From assembly GCA_963714425.1 (NCBI GenBank), contig CAVQOI010000015.1:62001-126000 (forward strand): a stretch of DNA of 64,000 nucleotides, in the 5' to 3' direction. This DNA comes from DATCYX01 sp963714425. GTDB lineage: Bacteria; Chloroflexota; Anaerolineae; Anaerolineales; UBA4823. A program made the translations under genes and the position numbers. How positions within the stretch are numbered: position 1 is the first letter of the stretch; the number at the start of each line of letters is the position of its first letter. The notes under the pieces were generated by a model, which saw nothing but the letters and a program-made list of their open reading frames with translations, was not told where the DNA came from and searched no databases. Below, one piece after another: positions 52,605 through 60,898 of this stretch.

Positions 52605-53312
52605 TCATCGTCTCGACGCCATGCCAGACCCTTTGATGCCGCTCATGTCCACGCTGCCATCTTCGTTGAACGATGGCTGGTAGCTGGGATCATGGCGCTC
52701 GAAGATGCCACGCATATCTTCTGGGCGCTCTTCGATCTTGCCTTCCAGGTGATCCAGCAAGTCACGGATGGTTAAGTCGGGCTCGCCGACCAGCACAAAG
52801 TCCAGGGAAGGGTAAGGGCGCATAGTTTCGCGCGGGATGGGCGTGACGTGCGTGCCGAATGCAATCGTCTTTGCACCGCGTGCATGTGCCAGGAAACATC
52901 CATAAAGGTCGTTTTCCAGCGTGGGCGCGGTGACCTGCGTCATATAATATTTCGGCTGGTAGCGGTCGAGCGCTTTGGTAAACTCCGGCCAGCTCATGCG
53001 CTCGGCGTTGGCGTCAATGATGGCGACTTTGTAAGTATCGTGCAGCAAGGCTGCCATTTGAGCCAGCGAGACCTGTGGCCAGACCATGTTTTCGCGCGTG
53101 CGCCGCCCCACCCTATGCTGCGTGCGAATCCAGTAGCCTCCATCGGGAGTAGGGGGGTTTACCAGTAATATATCTACAGCATCTGGCGAGCGTGGCGCAG
53201 TGAGCAGCCCCTGGCGGACAATTGTGTCAGCGTTGGGGAAGTTGACCATGCGCAGCTTTGGAATGCGCCGCGTGCCAAGGTTTTCTCTCAACAAATCATC
53301 ATTGGAACTCAT
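52605..53312 (-). CDS. B12-binding half of the split radical SAM protein
   Basis: A 235-residue frame with an N-terminal segment, then a Rossmann-like cobalamin-binding domain (VDILLVNPPTPDGG, HDTYKVAIIDANAERMSW, FGTHVTPIP, FVLVGEPD). It ends prematurely in GSGMASRR where the frame is lost. The ATG has AGGAG upstream. The expected product continues into 51611-52591. Confidence 0.85.
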   Translation of the reverse strand: MSSNDDLLRENLGTRRIPKLRMVNFPNADTIVRQGLLTAPRSPDAVDILLVNPPTPDGGYWIRTQHRVGRRTRENMVWPQVSLAQMAALLHDTYKVAIIDANAERMSWPEFTKALDRYQPKYYMTQVTAPTLENDLYGCFLAHARGAKTIAFGTHVTPIPRETMRPYPSLDFVLVGEPDLTIRDLLDHLEGKIEERPEDMRGIFERHDPSYQPSFNEDGSVDMSGIKGSGMASRR

Positions 53313-53379
53313 TAAAGTTGCTCCTCAGGCATAAATATGCCATATCTTATCGTATTCATTCTATCAAATACTTTCACAT

Positions 53380-53420
53380 ATCAGAGATTAGAGATTCGAG
53401 AATAGAGATTTGTTCTCCCT
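53380..53420. repeat. GA-rich repeat related to the 24.7 kb cluster
   Basis: CAGAGATTAGAGATTCGAGAATAGAG matches the GATTAGAG/GATTCGAGA units of the intergenic cluster at 24668-24840. The 256-base gap 53313-53568 otherwise has no gene. Confidence 0.45.
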
Positions 53421-53555
53421 GAAGTTGAAGTGTGCGTCTCGAGGTGCGTTCACTTTTTGAGACAGCATCCTGACAGTTGAGGTGCCGTTATAAATACCAC
53501 TTCATCCATGACTTCTCACTATTCACTACTTACTCTCACAATAGTTTTGCTCCGG

Positions 53556-53561
53556 TATAAT
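53556..53561 (+). promoter_or_regulatory. -10 box for gmhB, leaderless
   Basis: TATAAT followed by 7 bases and the ATG at 53569; no Shine-Dalgarno. Confidence 0.7.
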
Positions 53562-53568
53562 CTATCTC

Positions 53569-54159
53569 ATGTTCCCAGCCATATTCCTCGATAGAGATGG
53601 CGTAGTAATCGAAAACCGGGATAACTACGTGCGCACGTGGGATGATGTGCTTATCTTCCCACAGGCGTTGAAAGCGTTGGCAAAAGTCAGCGACAGCCTC
53701 TACAAGATAGTACTGGTCACTAACCAATCGGCGGTCGGGCGGGGATTGCTCAAGCTGGAGACCGCCGAGGAGATCAACCGCCGCCTGGTAAGCCGCATCG
53801 AGGAGGCCGGCGGGCGCGTAGATGGCGTGTACCTGTGCCCGCATGCTCCAGTCGATAAATGCGACTGCCGCAAACCAAAACCTGGCTTGATTCTGCAGGC
53901 TGCCCGCGAGCTCGATATCGACCTGAGCCATTCCATCATGATCGGAGATGCCCAGACAGACTTGCTGGCGGCTCGGGCTGCCGGAGTGGGTCGTATGGCT
54001 CTTGTGCGCAGTGGGCGGGGCGCCAGGCAAGAGAGCCTGCCTCGACCGAGAAAACTGGCGCCTTACCCGGTTTACGATTCTCTTGAAGATGTCCTGGATG
54101 ATTTCCTTCAGAGGGGGGTGCCGCCAGACTCGCCTGACACAGGGCAGGCTGAGGAATGA
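53569..54159 (+). CDS. gmhB: D-glycero-D-manno-heptose-1,7-bisphosphate 7-phosphatase type HAD enzyme
   Basis: A 196-residue HAD phosphatase of the GmhB/HisB-N type. Motif I LDRDGVV, motif II VTNQSAVGRG, a zinc-binding loop C-P-H-A-P-x-D-K-C-D-C (about residues 88-100) and motif IV MIGDAQTDLLAA are all in place. GmhB hydrolyses heptose bisphosphate in heptose precursor synthesis; a neighbouring gmhA supports that role, although the family also takes other sugars. Stop at 54159, converging with gmhA (stop at 54162). Confidence 0.9.
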   Translation: MFPAIFLDRDGVVIENRDNYVRTWDDVLIFPQALKALAKVSDSLYKIVLVTNQSAVGRGLLKLETAEEINRRLVSRIEEAGGRVDGVYLCPHAPVDKCDCRKPKPGLILQAARELDIDLSHSIMIGDAQTDLLAARAAGVGRMALVRSGRGARQESLPRPRKLAPYPVYDSLEDVLDDFLQRGVPPDSPDTGQAEE

Positions 54160-54161
54160 GC

Positions 54162-54761
54162 CTAAACTTCGTCGCCACGCATCGCAATGTTTGGAGATAA
54201 TTCCTGCATAGCCGCCTGGCGAAGGTTGTTTGTGATTACGTGATCCAGCACCATATGAACGTCTTCCACATGCTCAATGCTGTCGCTGGGGACGTTTATG
54301 TGGAATTCGACCAGTTTACCCAACTTGCCGCCCTTGAAGCCGGTTATGCCCACAGTGCGCGCGCCTCGCTGGTTTGCGAGTTCTACCGCCTTGAGCACAT
54401 TGGCTGAGTTGCCACTCCCGGATATGGCGATGACCACGTCACCGGGCTGTACGAAGCTTTCCAATTGTCCCGAGAAAACGTTCTCATACCCCTCGTCATT
54501 TGCCAGTGCTGAAAAGACAGGCATGTTATCTGCCAGGCCGATCACGCGCATATTCGGTAAGCCTGGCTGGCGGGTGTTCTTCATGAAATCACACACCATG
54601 TGAGATGCCGTAGCAGCGCTGCCCCCGTTGCCCATTATGAAGATTTGTTGCTGGCTCATACGGGTCTCGTGGAGAAGCTCGATGACAGCCTGGATGGTCT
54701 CTTCTGCCAGAGCATCCAGGGTGGCGTGCAGGTGACTGATGTAATTCTCGATTGGGTTCAT
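54162..54761 (-). CDS. gmhA: Phosphoheptose isomerase (SIS domain)
   Basis: A 199-residue SIS-domain protein. MGNGGSAATASHMVCDF is the GmhA signature for sedoheptulose-7-phosphate isomerase, with DVVIAISGSGNSANVLKAVELA and a conserved HVEDVHMVLDHVI tail (acidic, His). It makes D-glycero-D-manno-heptose 7-phosphate, the precursor of the bisphosphate used by GmhB next to it. Family members also act on other sugars, so the name rests on the pair. Confidence 0.88.
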   Translation of the reverse strand: MNPIENYISHLHATLDALAEETIQAVIELLHETRMSQQQIFIMGNGGSAATASHMVCDFMKNTRQPGLPNMRVIGLADNMPVFSALANDEGYENVFSGQLESFVQPGDVVIAISGSGNSANVLKAVELANQRGARTVGITGFKGGKLGKLVEFHINVPSDSIEHVEDVHMVLDHVITNNLRQAAMQELSPNIAMRGDEV

Positions 54762-54798
54762 GCTACACTTGCTATCTGGTACCTCAAATCAACTCGTT

Positions 54799-54821
54799 CG
54801 CCCGCAGTTGGACTGCGGGCG
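54799..54821. repeat. Perfect hairpin without T-run
   Basis: Arms CGCCCGCAGT and ACTGCGGGCG with a TGG loop in the gap between gmhA and the glycosyl-phosphotransferase gene. No T-run on either strand. Confidence 0.5.
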
Positions 54822-54854
54822 CCTTGAAATCTAGCTTTCTTATCGGCCAGGCGC

Positions 54855-56366
54855 TCAATATGCGCCCTTGCCCTTGATCACCGCCGGGATGGTCTGGAAG
54901 AGTAGCTGTAAATCCTCCCAGATGCTCCAATTACGGATGTAGTACATATCCAGGCGAACGCGTTCCTCGTAGGTAACGTCTGAGCGCCCGCTGACCTGCC
55001 ATAAGCCCGTGATTCCAGGACGCACTGTGAGCAGATTCATATCCCATTGATCGTACATCTCGATCTCCTCAGGGCTGATCATGCGCGGACCTACCAGCGA
55101 CATCTCTGCGCGCAATACGTTGAAGATCTGAGGCAGTTCGTCCAGGCTGAATTTGCGCAGGAAGCCGCCGATGCGAGTGATGCGCGGATCGTGCTTGAGC
55201 TTGTGGTTTTTCGCAAGCTCATCTTGCAGGTCAGGGCGCGCTGCTAGGATTTCGTCTCCGTTGGCGAACATCGTGCGGAATTTGAAGGCATCAAACTGTT
55301 TGCCATTGATACCCATCACCCGTCGCCGGTGGATTAACGGGCCGGGCGAGTCCAGTTTGACGGCGATGGCGATGGCTAACAGCAAGGGTGAGCTGAGAAT
55401 GATGCCCACCAGCGTCAAGCTGTAATCGAGGATGACTTTTAGTACACTGTCAATACCGGTCAATCGCACCGGGTTCACACCCACCAGCGGCACGTAGGCA
55501 AAGTCTTTCACCGTCAGGCCGGTGGTAATGATCTCGTATAATCCGGACGACATGCGCACGTTGACGCCGCTGGACACACCGTATTGCTTGAAGATCTCCA
55601 GCATTTTGTCACGCGAGGAGACGGCGCTGGAGGCCAGGATGATCTCTTCAACGTTATATTGCTTGACGAGATTATCCAGCTCTTCGGTTTTTCCGAGCAC
55701 CTGAACATGCTTGATCACATTTTTCCCCACAGGGAATTTTTTATCGACAAAGCCCAGGACGTGGATGCCAGAGGAGCGCCATTTTAAGAGCTGCTCGGCC
55801 AGCGAAATCCCTTCATCATTTGCGCCGACAATAATGGCAGGAGATAGGTAGTATCCGTGCTCACGCAAATAATAGATCACGCGTCTCAGCATAAATCGCC
55901 CAACGGCGGTGAACAGAAATGCGAGCAGCCATGCCAGGATTAACCAGCCTCTTGCAAAAATAAACTCGGGCAACAGGAAGCCTCCGGATATGACAGCGAA
56001 CATTCCGATGGTAGTGGCATTGAACACCAAGGAGTATTCCTGCGGTCCTCCGAGCAGCTTCTGCCGGTTATATAATCCAGTGGCCCAAAAGATAATAATC
56101 CAGACTGGGATCAGGATGAGCACCAGGGACTGGTAGAAATCGAATACAGGATATACGGTCGCGCGAAAAAGGGAGATATCCGCTTCGAAGCGAATGTAAT
56201 ATGCCACCCGGAAAGCGATGCCCACCATCACCAGGTCGTTGATCAGCAGGCTAAGGGTGAATAGGCGCCATTGCCAGGCGGGTGAGATCGTACGGGCGGC
56301 TTGGCGGATCTTTACGGTTAGTTGTGAATCCCAGGGAGTTTTAGTGCCTGGGGTTGTGGATTGCAT
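54855..56366 (-). CDS. Exopolysaccharide polyprenyl glycosylphosphotransferase (WbaP/CpsE type)
   Basis: A 503-residue initiating transferase that moves a sugar phosphate from a nucleotide sugar to undecaprenyl phosphate. About four to five membrane helices (25-180) lead into a Rossmann-like CoA-binding-type domain (about 190-300), then one helix and the bacterial sugar transferase domain (about 330-503) with KLDSPGPLIHRR, KFRTM, DELPQIFNVLRAEMSLVGPR and PGITGLWQVSGRS. A start at 56387 is possible, but the ATG at 56366 has GAGGAAAG upstream. It is first in the surface polysaccharide set here. Confidence 0.93.
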   Translation of the reverse strand: MQSTTPGTKTPWDSQLTVKIRQAARTISPAWQWRLFTLSLLINDLVMVGIAFRVAYYIRFEADISLFRATVYPVFDFYQSLVLILIPVWIIIFWATGLYNRQKLLGGPQEYSLVFNATTIGMFAVISGGFLLPEFIFARGWLILAWLLAFLFTAVGRFMLRRVIYYLREHGYYLSPAIIVGANDEGISLAEQLLKWRSSGIHVLGFVDKKFPVGKNVIKHVQVLGKTEELDNLVKQYNVEEIILASSAVSSRDKMLEIFKQYGVSSGVNVRMSSGLYEIITTGLTVKDFAYVPLVGVNPVRLTGIDSVLKVILDYSLTLVGIILSSPLLLAIAIAVKLDSPGPLIHRRRVMGINGKQFDAFKFRTMFANGDEILAARPDLQDELAKNHKLKHDPRITRIGGFLRKFSLDELPQIFNVLRAEMSLVGPRMISPEEIEMYDQWDMNLLTVRPGITGLWQVSGRSDVTYEERVRLDMYYIRNWSIWEDLQLLFQTIPAVIKGKGAY

Positions 56367-56970
56367 ACTGCTTTCCTCAAAGCTCATAGGATGTTTTGTT
56401 GAAAAGTGGCAGGGATGCCAGCTTCACGGGTAGTATGCCGGCAGATAAATTGTCCCCTTTGTTTGGGTTTTCTGCTACTAGATATGAACGACCTGCGATG
56501 GTTCTTGTTACCCTCATTGGGCGAAAAGGTCGGCTGATAAACCAGCAATATTGTTAATATTTGTATATTAAATAGTAATAAGTATATTAATAAAATACTA
56601 TCACATCGCTCCGATTGGGGCAAGACACTTAAGTACTACTTAATCGGAGAAGATGGAATTGTTAAGGTCGCCCGGGTCAGAAGGGCGATTTCGCTTATCT
56701 GCTTCCTGTATAGCAGACACGAGATTAATCCCAGTAAGTATCAACCAGCGTGCGTTGTAATCGATGTAATTCCCTCTCCCCCGCTCGGGCAAAGGCCGGT
56801 ATCCTGTCGTTGGCCGTGAAGCGGAACGTCGTTGGCAATCCGCTGGTGCCGGTCGGTTGGCGCTGATCGCAGTCGGTGTATACCAAGCCATCTGGCATAA
56901 AAAGATCTTCCAGCAGTTCAACTGCTGGAAGATCGGGTTGCCTTTCTTAATTCGAAGACGCGATTGGGGA
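56367..56970. other. 604-base intergenic region, AT-rich upstream segment
   Basis: No supported gene. The part at 56545-56605 is strikingly AT-rich compared with its surroundings and lies upstream of the glycosylphosphotransferase gene; it is probably a promoter or protein-binding region. The rest contains the dnaK terminator. An open frame at 56640-57056 on the minus strand lacks a start signal and overlaps dnaK, so it is rejected. Confidence 0.5.
56899..56934 (-). terminator. Terminator of dnaK
   Basis: GATCTTCCAGCAG and its complement (56904-56934, 13-bp stem, loop TTCAA) followed on the minus strand by T5. Confidence 0.8.
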
Positions 56971-58866
56971 TTATGCCTCTCGGAACTCTCCCTCAACCAC
57001 ATCGCCTTCTTCTTCGGGCTTGCCGCCATGCCCATTGCTGCCCGGCTGAGTCTCACCTTGCGCCTGTTGGGCGTAGAGCTGCTGGCTCAATGCATGGAAG
57101 GCGTTTTGCAGCTCCTCGGTCAGGCGCTTGATGTGGGTGGTGTCGTCGCCCTGGATGGTTTCGCGCAAGGTCTTGATCTTGCCTTCGATGTTCTCGCGCT
57201 CGCCTGCGGGGACTTTGTCACCCAGATCGCGCAGCGTTTTCTCGGTCTGGTATGCCAGGCTGTCGCCCAGGTTGCGGGCTTCGACCAGCTCGCGCCGTTT
57301 GCGGTCGTCGGACTCGTGCTGGCGGGCTTCGCCCACCATGCGCTCGACCTCGTTCTTGCTCAGGTTGGTCGAGGCGGTGATGGTCACCTTCTGCTCCTTG
57401 CCGGTGGCTTTATCTCGGGCAGTCACGTTGATGATGCCGTTGGCATCGATGTCGAAGGTTACTTCCACCTGCGGAATGCCTCGCGACGCTGGGGGGATGC
57501 CTTCCAGGCGGAAGCGCCCCAGGCTCATGTTGTCGCCAGCCATGGGCCGCTCGCCTTGTAGCACGTGTACATCCACTGCTGTCTGGTTGTCATCTGCGGT
57601 AGAGAAAACTTCGCTCTTTTTCACCGGGATGGTCGTGTTGCGTTCGATCAATGTGGTCATTACACTGCCCAGCGTCTCCACGCCCAGGGAGAGCGGGGTG
57701 ACATCCAGCAAGAGCACATCCTTCACGTCGCCTGCCAGGACACCCGCCTGGATGGCAGCGCCAACCGCCACCACCTCGTCGGGGTTTACACCTTTGTGCG
57801 GCTCCTTCTTAGCCATCGAGCGTACCAATTCTTGTACCATGGGCATGCGCGTCGCGCCGCCCACCAGCACCACCTCGTCGATGTCGCTGGCGTTCAGGTT
57901 GGCGTCCTTCAAGGCTGCGTTGAACGGGCCGCGCAAGCGCGCCACAAGGTCCTCAGTCAGCTGCTCCAGTTTGGCTCGGCTCAGCTTCATCTGCAGATGC
58001 TTGGGACCAGATGCGTCGGCGGTAACGTAAGGCAAATTGATCTCGGTCTCTGCTACGCTGGAAAGCTCGATTTTAGCCTTCTCAGCAGCCTCGCGCAGAC
58101 GCTGTAATGCCTGGCGGTCCTGGCGCAAGTCGATGCCCTGCTCTCTCTTGAACTCGTCAGCCAGCCAGCTGACGATGTGCTCGTCCCAGTCGTCGCCGCC
58201 CAGGTGTGTATCCCCATTAGTAGAGCGCACCTCGATGACACCCTCACCGACATCCAGAATGCTCACATCAAACGTACCGCCTCCCAGGTCGAAAACCAGG
58301 ATGGTCTCGTTTTCCTTTTTATCCAGGCCATACGCCAGGGCTGCTGCAGTCGGCTCGTTGATAATCCGCAGCACTTCCAGTCCGGCAATCCTGCCGGCGT
58401 CCTTGGTCGCTTGCCGCTGGCTATCGTTAAAATATGCCGGAACGGTGATGACTGCTTTGGTGATAGACTCGCCCAAATAAGCCTCGGCGTCGGTTTTGAG
58501 TTTGCCAAGGATCATGGCCGAGATCTCTTGAGGGCTATACTCGCGGTCATTCACCGGGAGCTTGACGCGGGCATCCCCGGCGGGCCCTTGCATGACCTGG
58601 TAAGAGACCATGTTGCGTTCGGTCTCTACTTCGTCAAAATGCCGCCCCATAAATCGTTTGATCGAATAGATGGTATTCTCTGGGTTGACCACTGCCTGCC
58701 GCTTTGCAACCTGCCCTACCATGCGTTCACCATTCTTGTTGAACGCAACCACGGAGGGAAGCAAGCGAGAGCCTTCAGCGGTGCTGATCACAGACGGCTC
58801 TCCACCTTCCATGACCGCCACCACACTATTGGTTGTTCCCAGGTCGATACCAATAATTTTAGACAT
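56971..58866 (-). CDS. dnaK: Chaperone DnaK (Hsp70)
   Basis: A 631-residue ATP-driven chaperone. IGIDLGTTNSVV, DLGGGTFDVS and the VVLVGGATRMP block mark the nucleotide-binding domain (to about 375). The linker DVLLLDVTPLSLG leads to the substrate-binding domain and the helical lid. It ends EGEFREA rather than EEVD. GGAAGGAG precedes the ATG. It stands alone, without grpE, dnaJ or a CIRCE element nearby. Transcribed away from dnaA. Confidence 0.98.
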   Translation of the reverse strand: MSKIIGIDLGTTNSVVAVMEGGEPSVISTAEGSRLLPSVVAFNKNGERMVGQVAKRQAVVNPENTIYSIKRFMGRHFDEVETERNMVSYQVMQGPAGDARVKLPVNDREYSPQEISAMILGKLKTDAEAYLGESITKAVITVPAYFNDSQRQATKDAGRIAGLEVLRIINEPTAAALAYGLDKKENETILVFDLGGGTFDVSILDVGEGVIEVRSTNGDTHLGGDDWDEHIVSWLADEFKREQGIDLRQDRQALQRLREAAEKAKIELSSVAETEINLPYVTADASGPKHLQMKLSRAKLEQLTEDLVARLRGPFNAALKDANLNASDIDEVVLVGGATRMPMVQELVRSMAKKEPHKGVNPDEVVAVGAAIQAGVLAGDVKDVLLLDVTPLSLGVETLGSVMTTLIERNTTIPVKKSEVFSTADDNQTAVDVHVLQGERPMAGDNMSLGRFRLEGIPPASRGIPQVEVTFDIDANGIINVTARDKATGKEQKVTITASTNLSKNEVERMVGEARQHESDDRKRRELVEARNLGDSLAYQTEKTLRDLGDKVPAGERENIEGKIKTLRETIQGDDTTHIKRLTEELQNAFHALSQQLYAQQAQGETQPGSNGHGGKPEEEGDVVEGEFREA

Positions 58867-59016
58867 TGATTACTCTCCTTCCAAAACTTTTTTCCTCGCC
58901 ATTAGAAGATGTTCCAATGGTCGTTTTGCTTACAGAATACTTACAGAGTTTCTCCTGTTCTTAAGGATACCGCCATAATGCAAGAATAACGTTAACGCTG
59001 TGTAGGAGGAGCATAA

Positions 59017-59100
59017 ATGATGACCCGAGGTTTTTTTTGCGACTCGCGACAAATGGATAGAACTCCAGATACTTCGATGCAATTTCTATGCCCGAATTAA
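59017..59100 (+). CDS. Putative 27-residue ORF with strong SD
   Basis: AGGAGGAG lies about 5 bases before ATG-ATG opening a 27-codon frame containing a T8 tract (Phe-Phe) and two Cys. The SD quality is unusual for chance, but no family or promoter supports it. Confidence 0.3.
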   Translation: MMTRGFFCDSRQMDRTPDTSMQFLCPN

Positions 59101-59249
59101 TTTAAGGTTAAGGATGTACGACGCGCAATACCTCAATGGGAACACCTTAGTAGCGGTACATATGGGGGACAATCTGATTGCCTCCCCAATCTGTGGGTAG
59201 GCAATTAAGTTTGTGATTTTTTGGATTATTCACGAAAAACCCAGTAGTT

Positions 59250-59271
59250 TTTAAGGTTCGTGAACCTTAAA
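59250..59271. repeat. Perfect palindrome upstream of dnaA
   Basis: Arms TTTAAGGTTC and GAACCTTAAA with a 2-base centre. Symmetry suits a dimeric repressor operator; it lies about 40 bases upstream of the predicted dnaA -35 box. Confidence 0.5.
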
Positions 59272-59308
59272 GATTTGTTTATTTTTAGGTTACCGTAGGG
59301 TTGGCGTA

Positions 59309-59338
59309 TTGCAGCCTGGGGTTGTTATCTGATAGAAT
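59309..59338 (+). promoter_or_regulatory. Promoter for dnaA
   Basis: TTGCAG (59309-59314), 18-base spacer ending TGA, TAGAAT (59333-59338), an extended -10. The leader of about 150 bases contains CCCCTAC ... GTAGGGG (stem near 59427-59451). Confidence 0.55.
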
Positions 59339-59494
59339 GTTAGATACAAAACAATGTGTCAGGGGGTTGGTCGCCCATCTGCTTGAAACGCAGAGTGATA
59401 ACAAAATTAAAATAAATCGCCGTTTTCCCCCTACTGGGCAGTGTGTAGGGGTTTAGTATTCTGTTGCAAAAATTTTCGTGAGGAGGAAGGCAAT

Positions 59495-60859
59495 ATGAAA
59501 CCAGACCAGGCCTGGCAAGCCACCGTGGGACAATTACAACTAGAAATGCCGAAAGCTGCCTTCAACACCTGGGTCCGCGATGCGGAAATGATCTCGTATG
59601 AAGATGGGAGTTTTATTATCGGTGTTGCCAATGCCTATGCCCGGGATTGGTTGGAGAGCCGCCTCTCCAGCACCGTCAAGCGTATGCTGACAGGGATGAT
59701 GAACCGCAGCGTGGAGGTGCGGTTCGCCGTCTGGCAATCTGCCGAGGGGTACACTGATCATCACACCGAGGAGATTTCTTTTTCCGAAACCGAACCCCAG
59801 GTTGCCCAAAGTCCCTCCTCCAATGGACACCATTCAGTTTCTGATTTTGTTACCAGGTACTCATTTGAAAATTTTGTCGTTGGACAGGCCAACCGCCTGG
59901 CTCATGCCGCCTGTATGGCAGTTGCAGAGAACCCTGCGCGTGCCTATAATCCTTTATTCCTTTATGGAGGCGTAGGTCTCGGGAAAACTCACCTGCTGCA
60001 TGCCATCGGACGCATGTGCGCTCAGCGAGGCATGCATGTACTCTATGTCTCTTCTGAAGAATTCACCAACGATATGATCAACGCCATCCGCACGCATACA
60101 ACACAGGCATTTCGCGAAAAATACCGGCGACCAGATGTACTGCTCATTGATGATATCCAATTCATCGCTGGCAAGGAATCCACGCAGGAGGAATTTTTCC
60201 ACACCTTCAATACCTTGCATGGTCAGGATAAACAGCTCGTGCTCACGTCCGACCGCACACCCAAAGCCATGGTCACACTGGAAGAGCGCTTGCGCTCGCG
60301 CTTTGAATGGGGTTTGATTGCCGATATTCAGCCCCCGGATTATGAGACGCGACTGGCCATCCTTCGATCCAAAGCCGAACGGGCGGGTTATAAAATGCCA
60401 AGCGAACTCCTGGAGCTTATCGCCCGTCGGGTGCAATCCAATATCCGTGAGTTGGAGGGGGCGCTCACCCGCATCGCCGCGTTTGCTGACTTGAGCGGCT
60501 TGCCAATGACCACCCAGCTAGCGGAGACGGTCCTGACAGACCTGCTGCCAAGGCGGAGCGAGGTCCAGCCGGAGGAGGTGGTCCGCAAAGTAGCCGATGC
60601 CTTCGGCGTTGGTTTCGAGCGGATGCTCGGGCGCGACCGTTCGCGTGAGGTGGCTTTGCCTCGCCAGATCGCCATGTACCTGCTGCGCCAAGAAGCCAAA
60701 TTCTCGTTACCGCAAATCGGTGACACCCTGGGTGGGCGCGACCACACAACTGTGATGTATGGCTGCGAGAAGGTGGCAGACCTTCTTGAGCAGGACGACC
60801 GGTTGCGCAGGCGGGTGATCGAGATAAAAGAGCAGCTTTACGGGGCTTCCAGATTTTAA
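59495..60859 (+). CDS. dnaA: Chromosomal replication initiator DnaA
   Basis: A 454-residue AAA+ initiator. Domain I (about 1-80, WQATVGQLQLEMPKAAFNTWVRDAEM), a short domain II, domain III with Walker A YGGVGLGKTH (about 157-166) and Walker B LLIDDIQF (about 216), and domain IV with the DnaA-box reading GGRDHTTVMYGCEKV (about 412-426). The frame opens earlier (59441), but the ATG at 59495 has GGAGGAAGG upstream. dnaN and recF do not follow; the next gene is a converging AI-2E-family gene. So dnaA is isolated from the usual cluster. Confidence 0.97.
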   Translation: MKPDQAWQATVGQLQLEMPKAAFNTWVRDAEMISYEDGSFIIGVANAYARDWLESRLSSTVKRMLTGMMNRSVEVRFAVWQSAEGYTDHHTEEISFSETEPQVAQSPSSNGHHSVSDFVTRYSFENFVVGQANRLAHAACMAVAENPARAYNPLFLYGGVGLGKTHLLHAIGRMCAQRGMHVLYVSSEEFTNDMINAIRTHTTQAFREKYRRPDVLLIDDIQFIAGKESTQEEFFHTFNTLHGQDKQLVLTSDRTPKAMVTLEERLRSRFEWGLIADIQPPDYETRLAILRSKAERAGYKMPSELLELIARRVQSNIRELEGALTRIAAFADLSGLPMTTQLAETVLTDLLPRRSEVQPEEVVRKVADAFGVGFERMLGRDRSREVALPRQIAMYLLRQEAKFSLPQIGDTLGGRDHTTVMYGCEKVADLLEQDDRLRRRVIEIKEQLYGASRF

Positions 60860-60871
60860 GGCATATTATAT

Positions 60872-60898
60872 AAAGGCGGGCGTTGCGCCCGCCTTTTA
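60872..60898. terminator. Bidirectional terminator between dnaA and the AI-2E gene
   Basis: Perfect arms AAAGGCGGGCG (60872-60882) and CGCCCGCCTTT (60886-60896) with a TTG loop, A's before and T's after. It overlaps the stop codon of the minus-strand gene. Confidence 0.85.

Larger units (their letters stand above)
58867..59494. other. 628-base AT-rich region between dnaK and dnaA
   Basis: Divergent promoters for dnaK and dnaA must lie here. It holds a short ORF with a strong SD, a 10-base-arm palindrome and the dnaA promoter (listed separately). For an origin I looked for TTATCCACA: only TTATTCACG (59227-59235, 8 of 9) and weaker matches such as CTACCCACA on the complement near 59192 are seen. 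That is too few for a convincing oriC. Confidence 0.6.

Noticed and set aside
56640..57056. Minus-strand ORF of 138 residues between dnaK and the polysaccharide genes
   Set aside because: Overlaps the dnaK coding end and its terminator, lacks a start signal and family match.
58867..58980. CIRCE (HrcA) operator upstream of dnaK
   Set aside because: No TTAGCACTC-N9-GAGTGCTAA or close relative found.
58867..59494. Origin of replication next to dnaA
   Set aside because: Only one 8-of-9 DnaA-box match (TTATTCACG) and weaker ones; no cluster and no dnaN.
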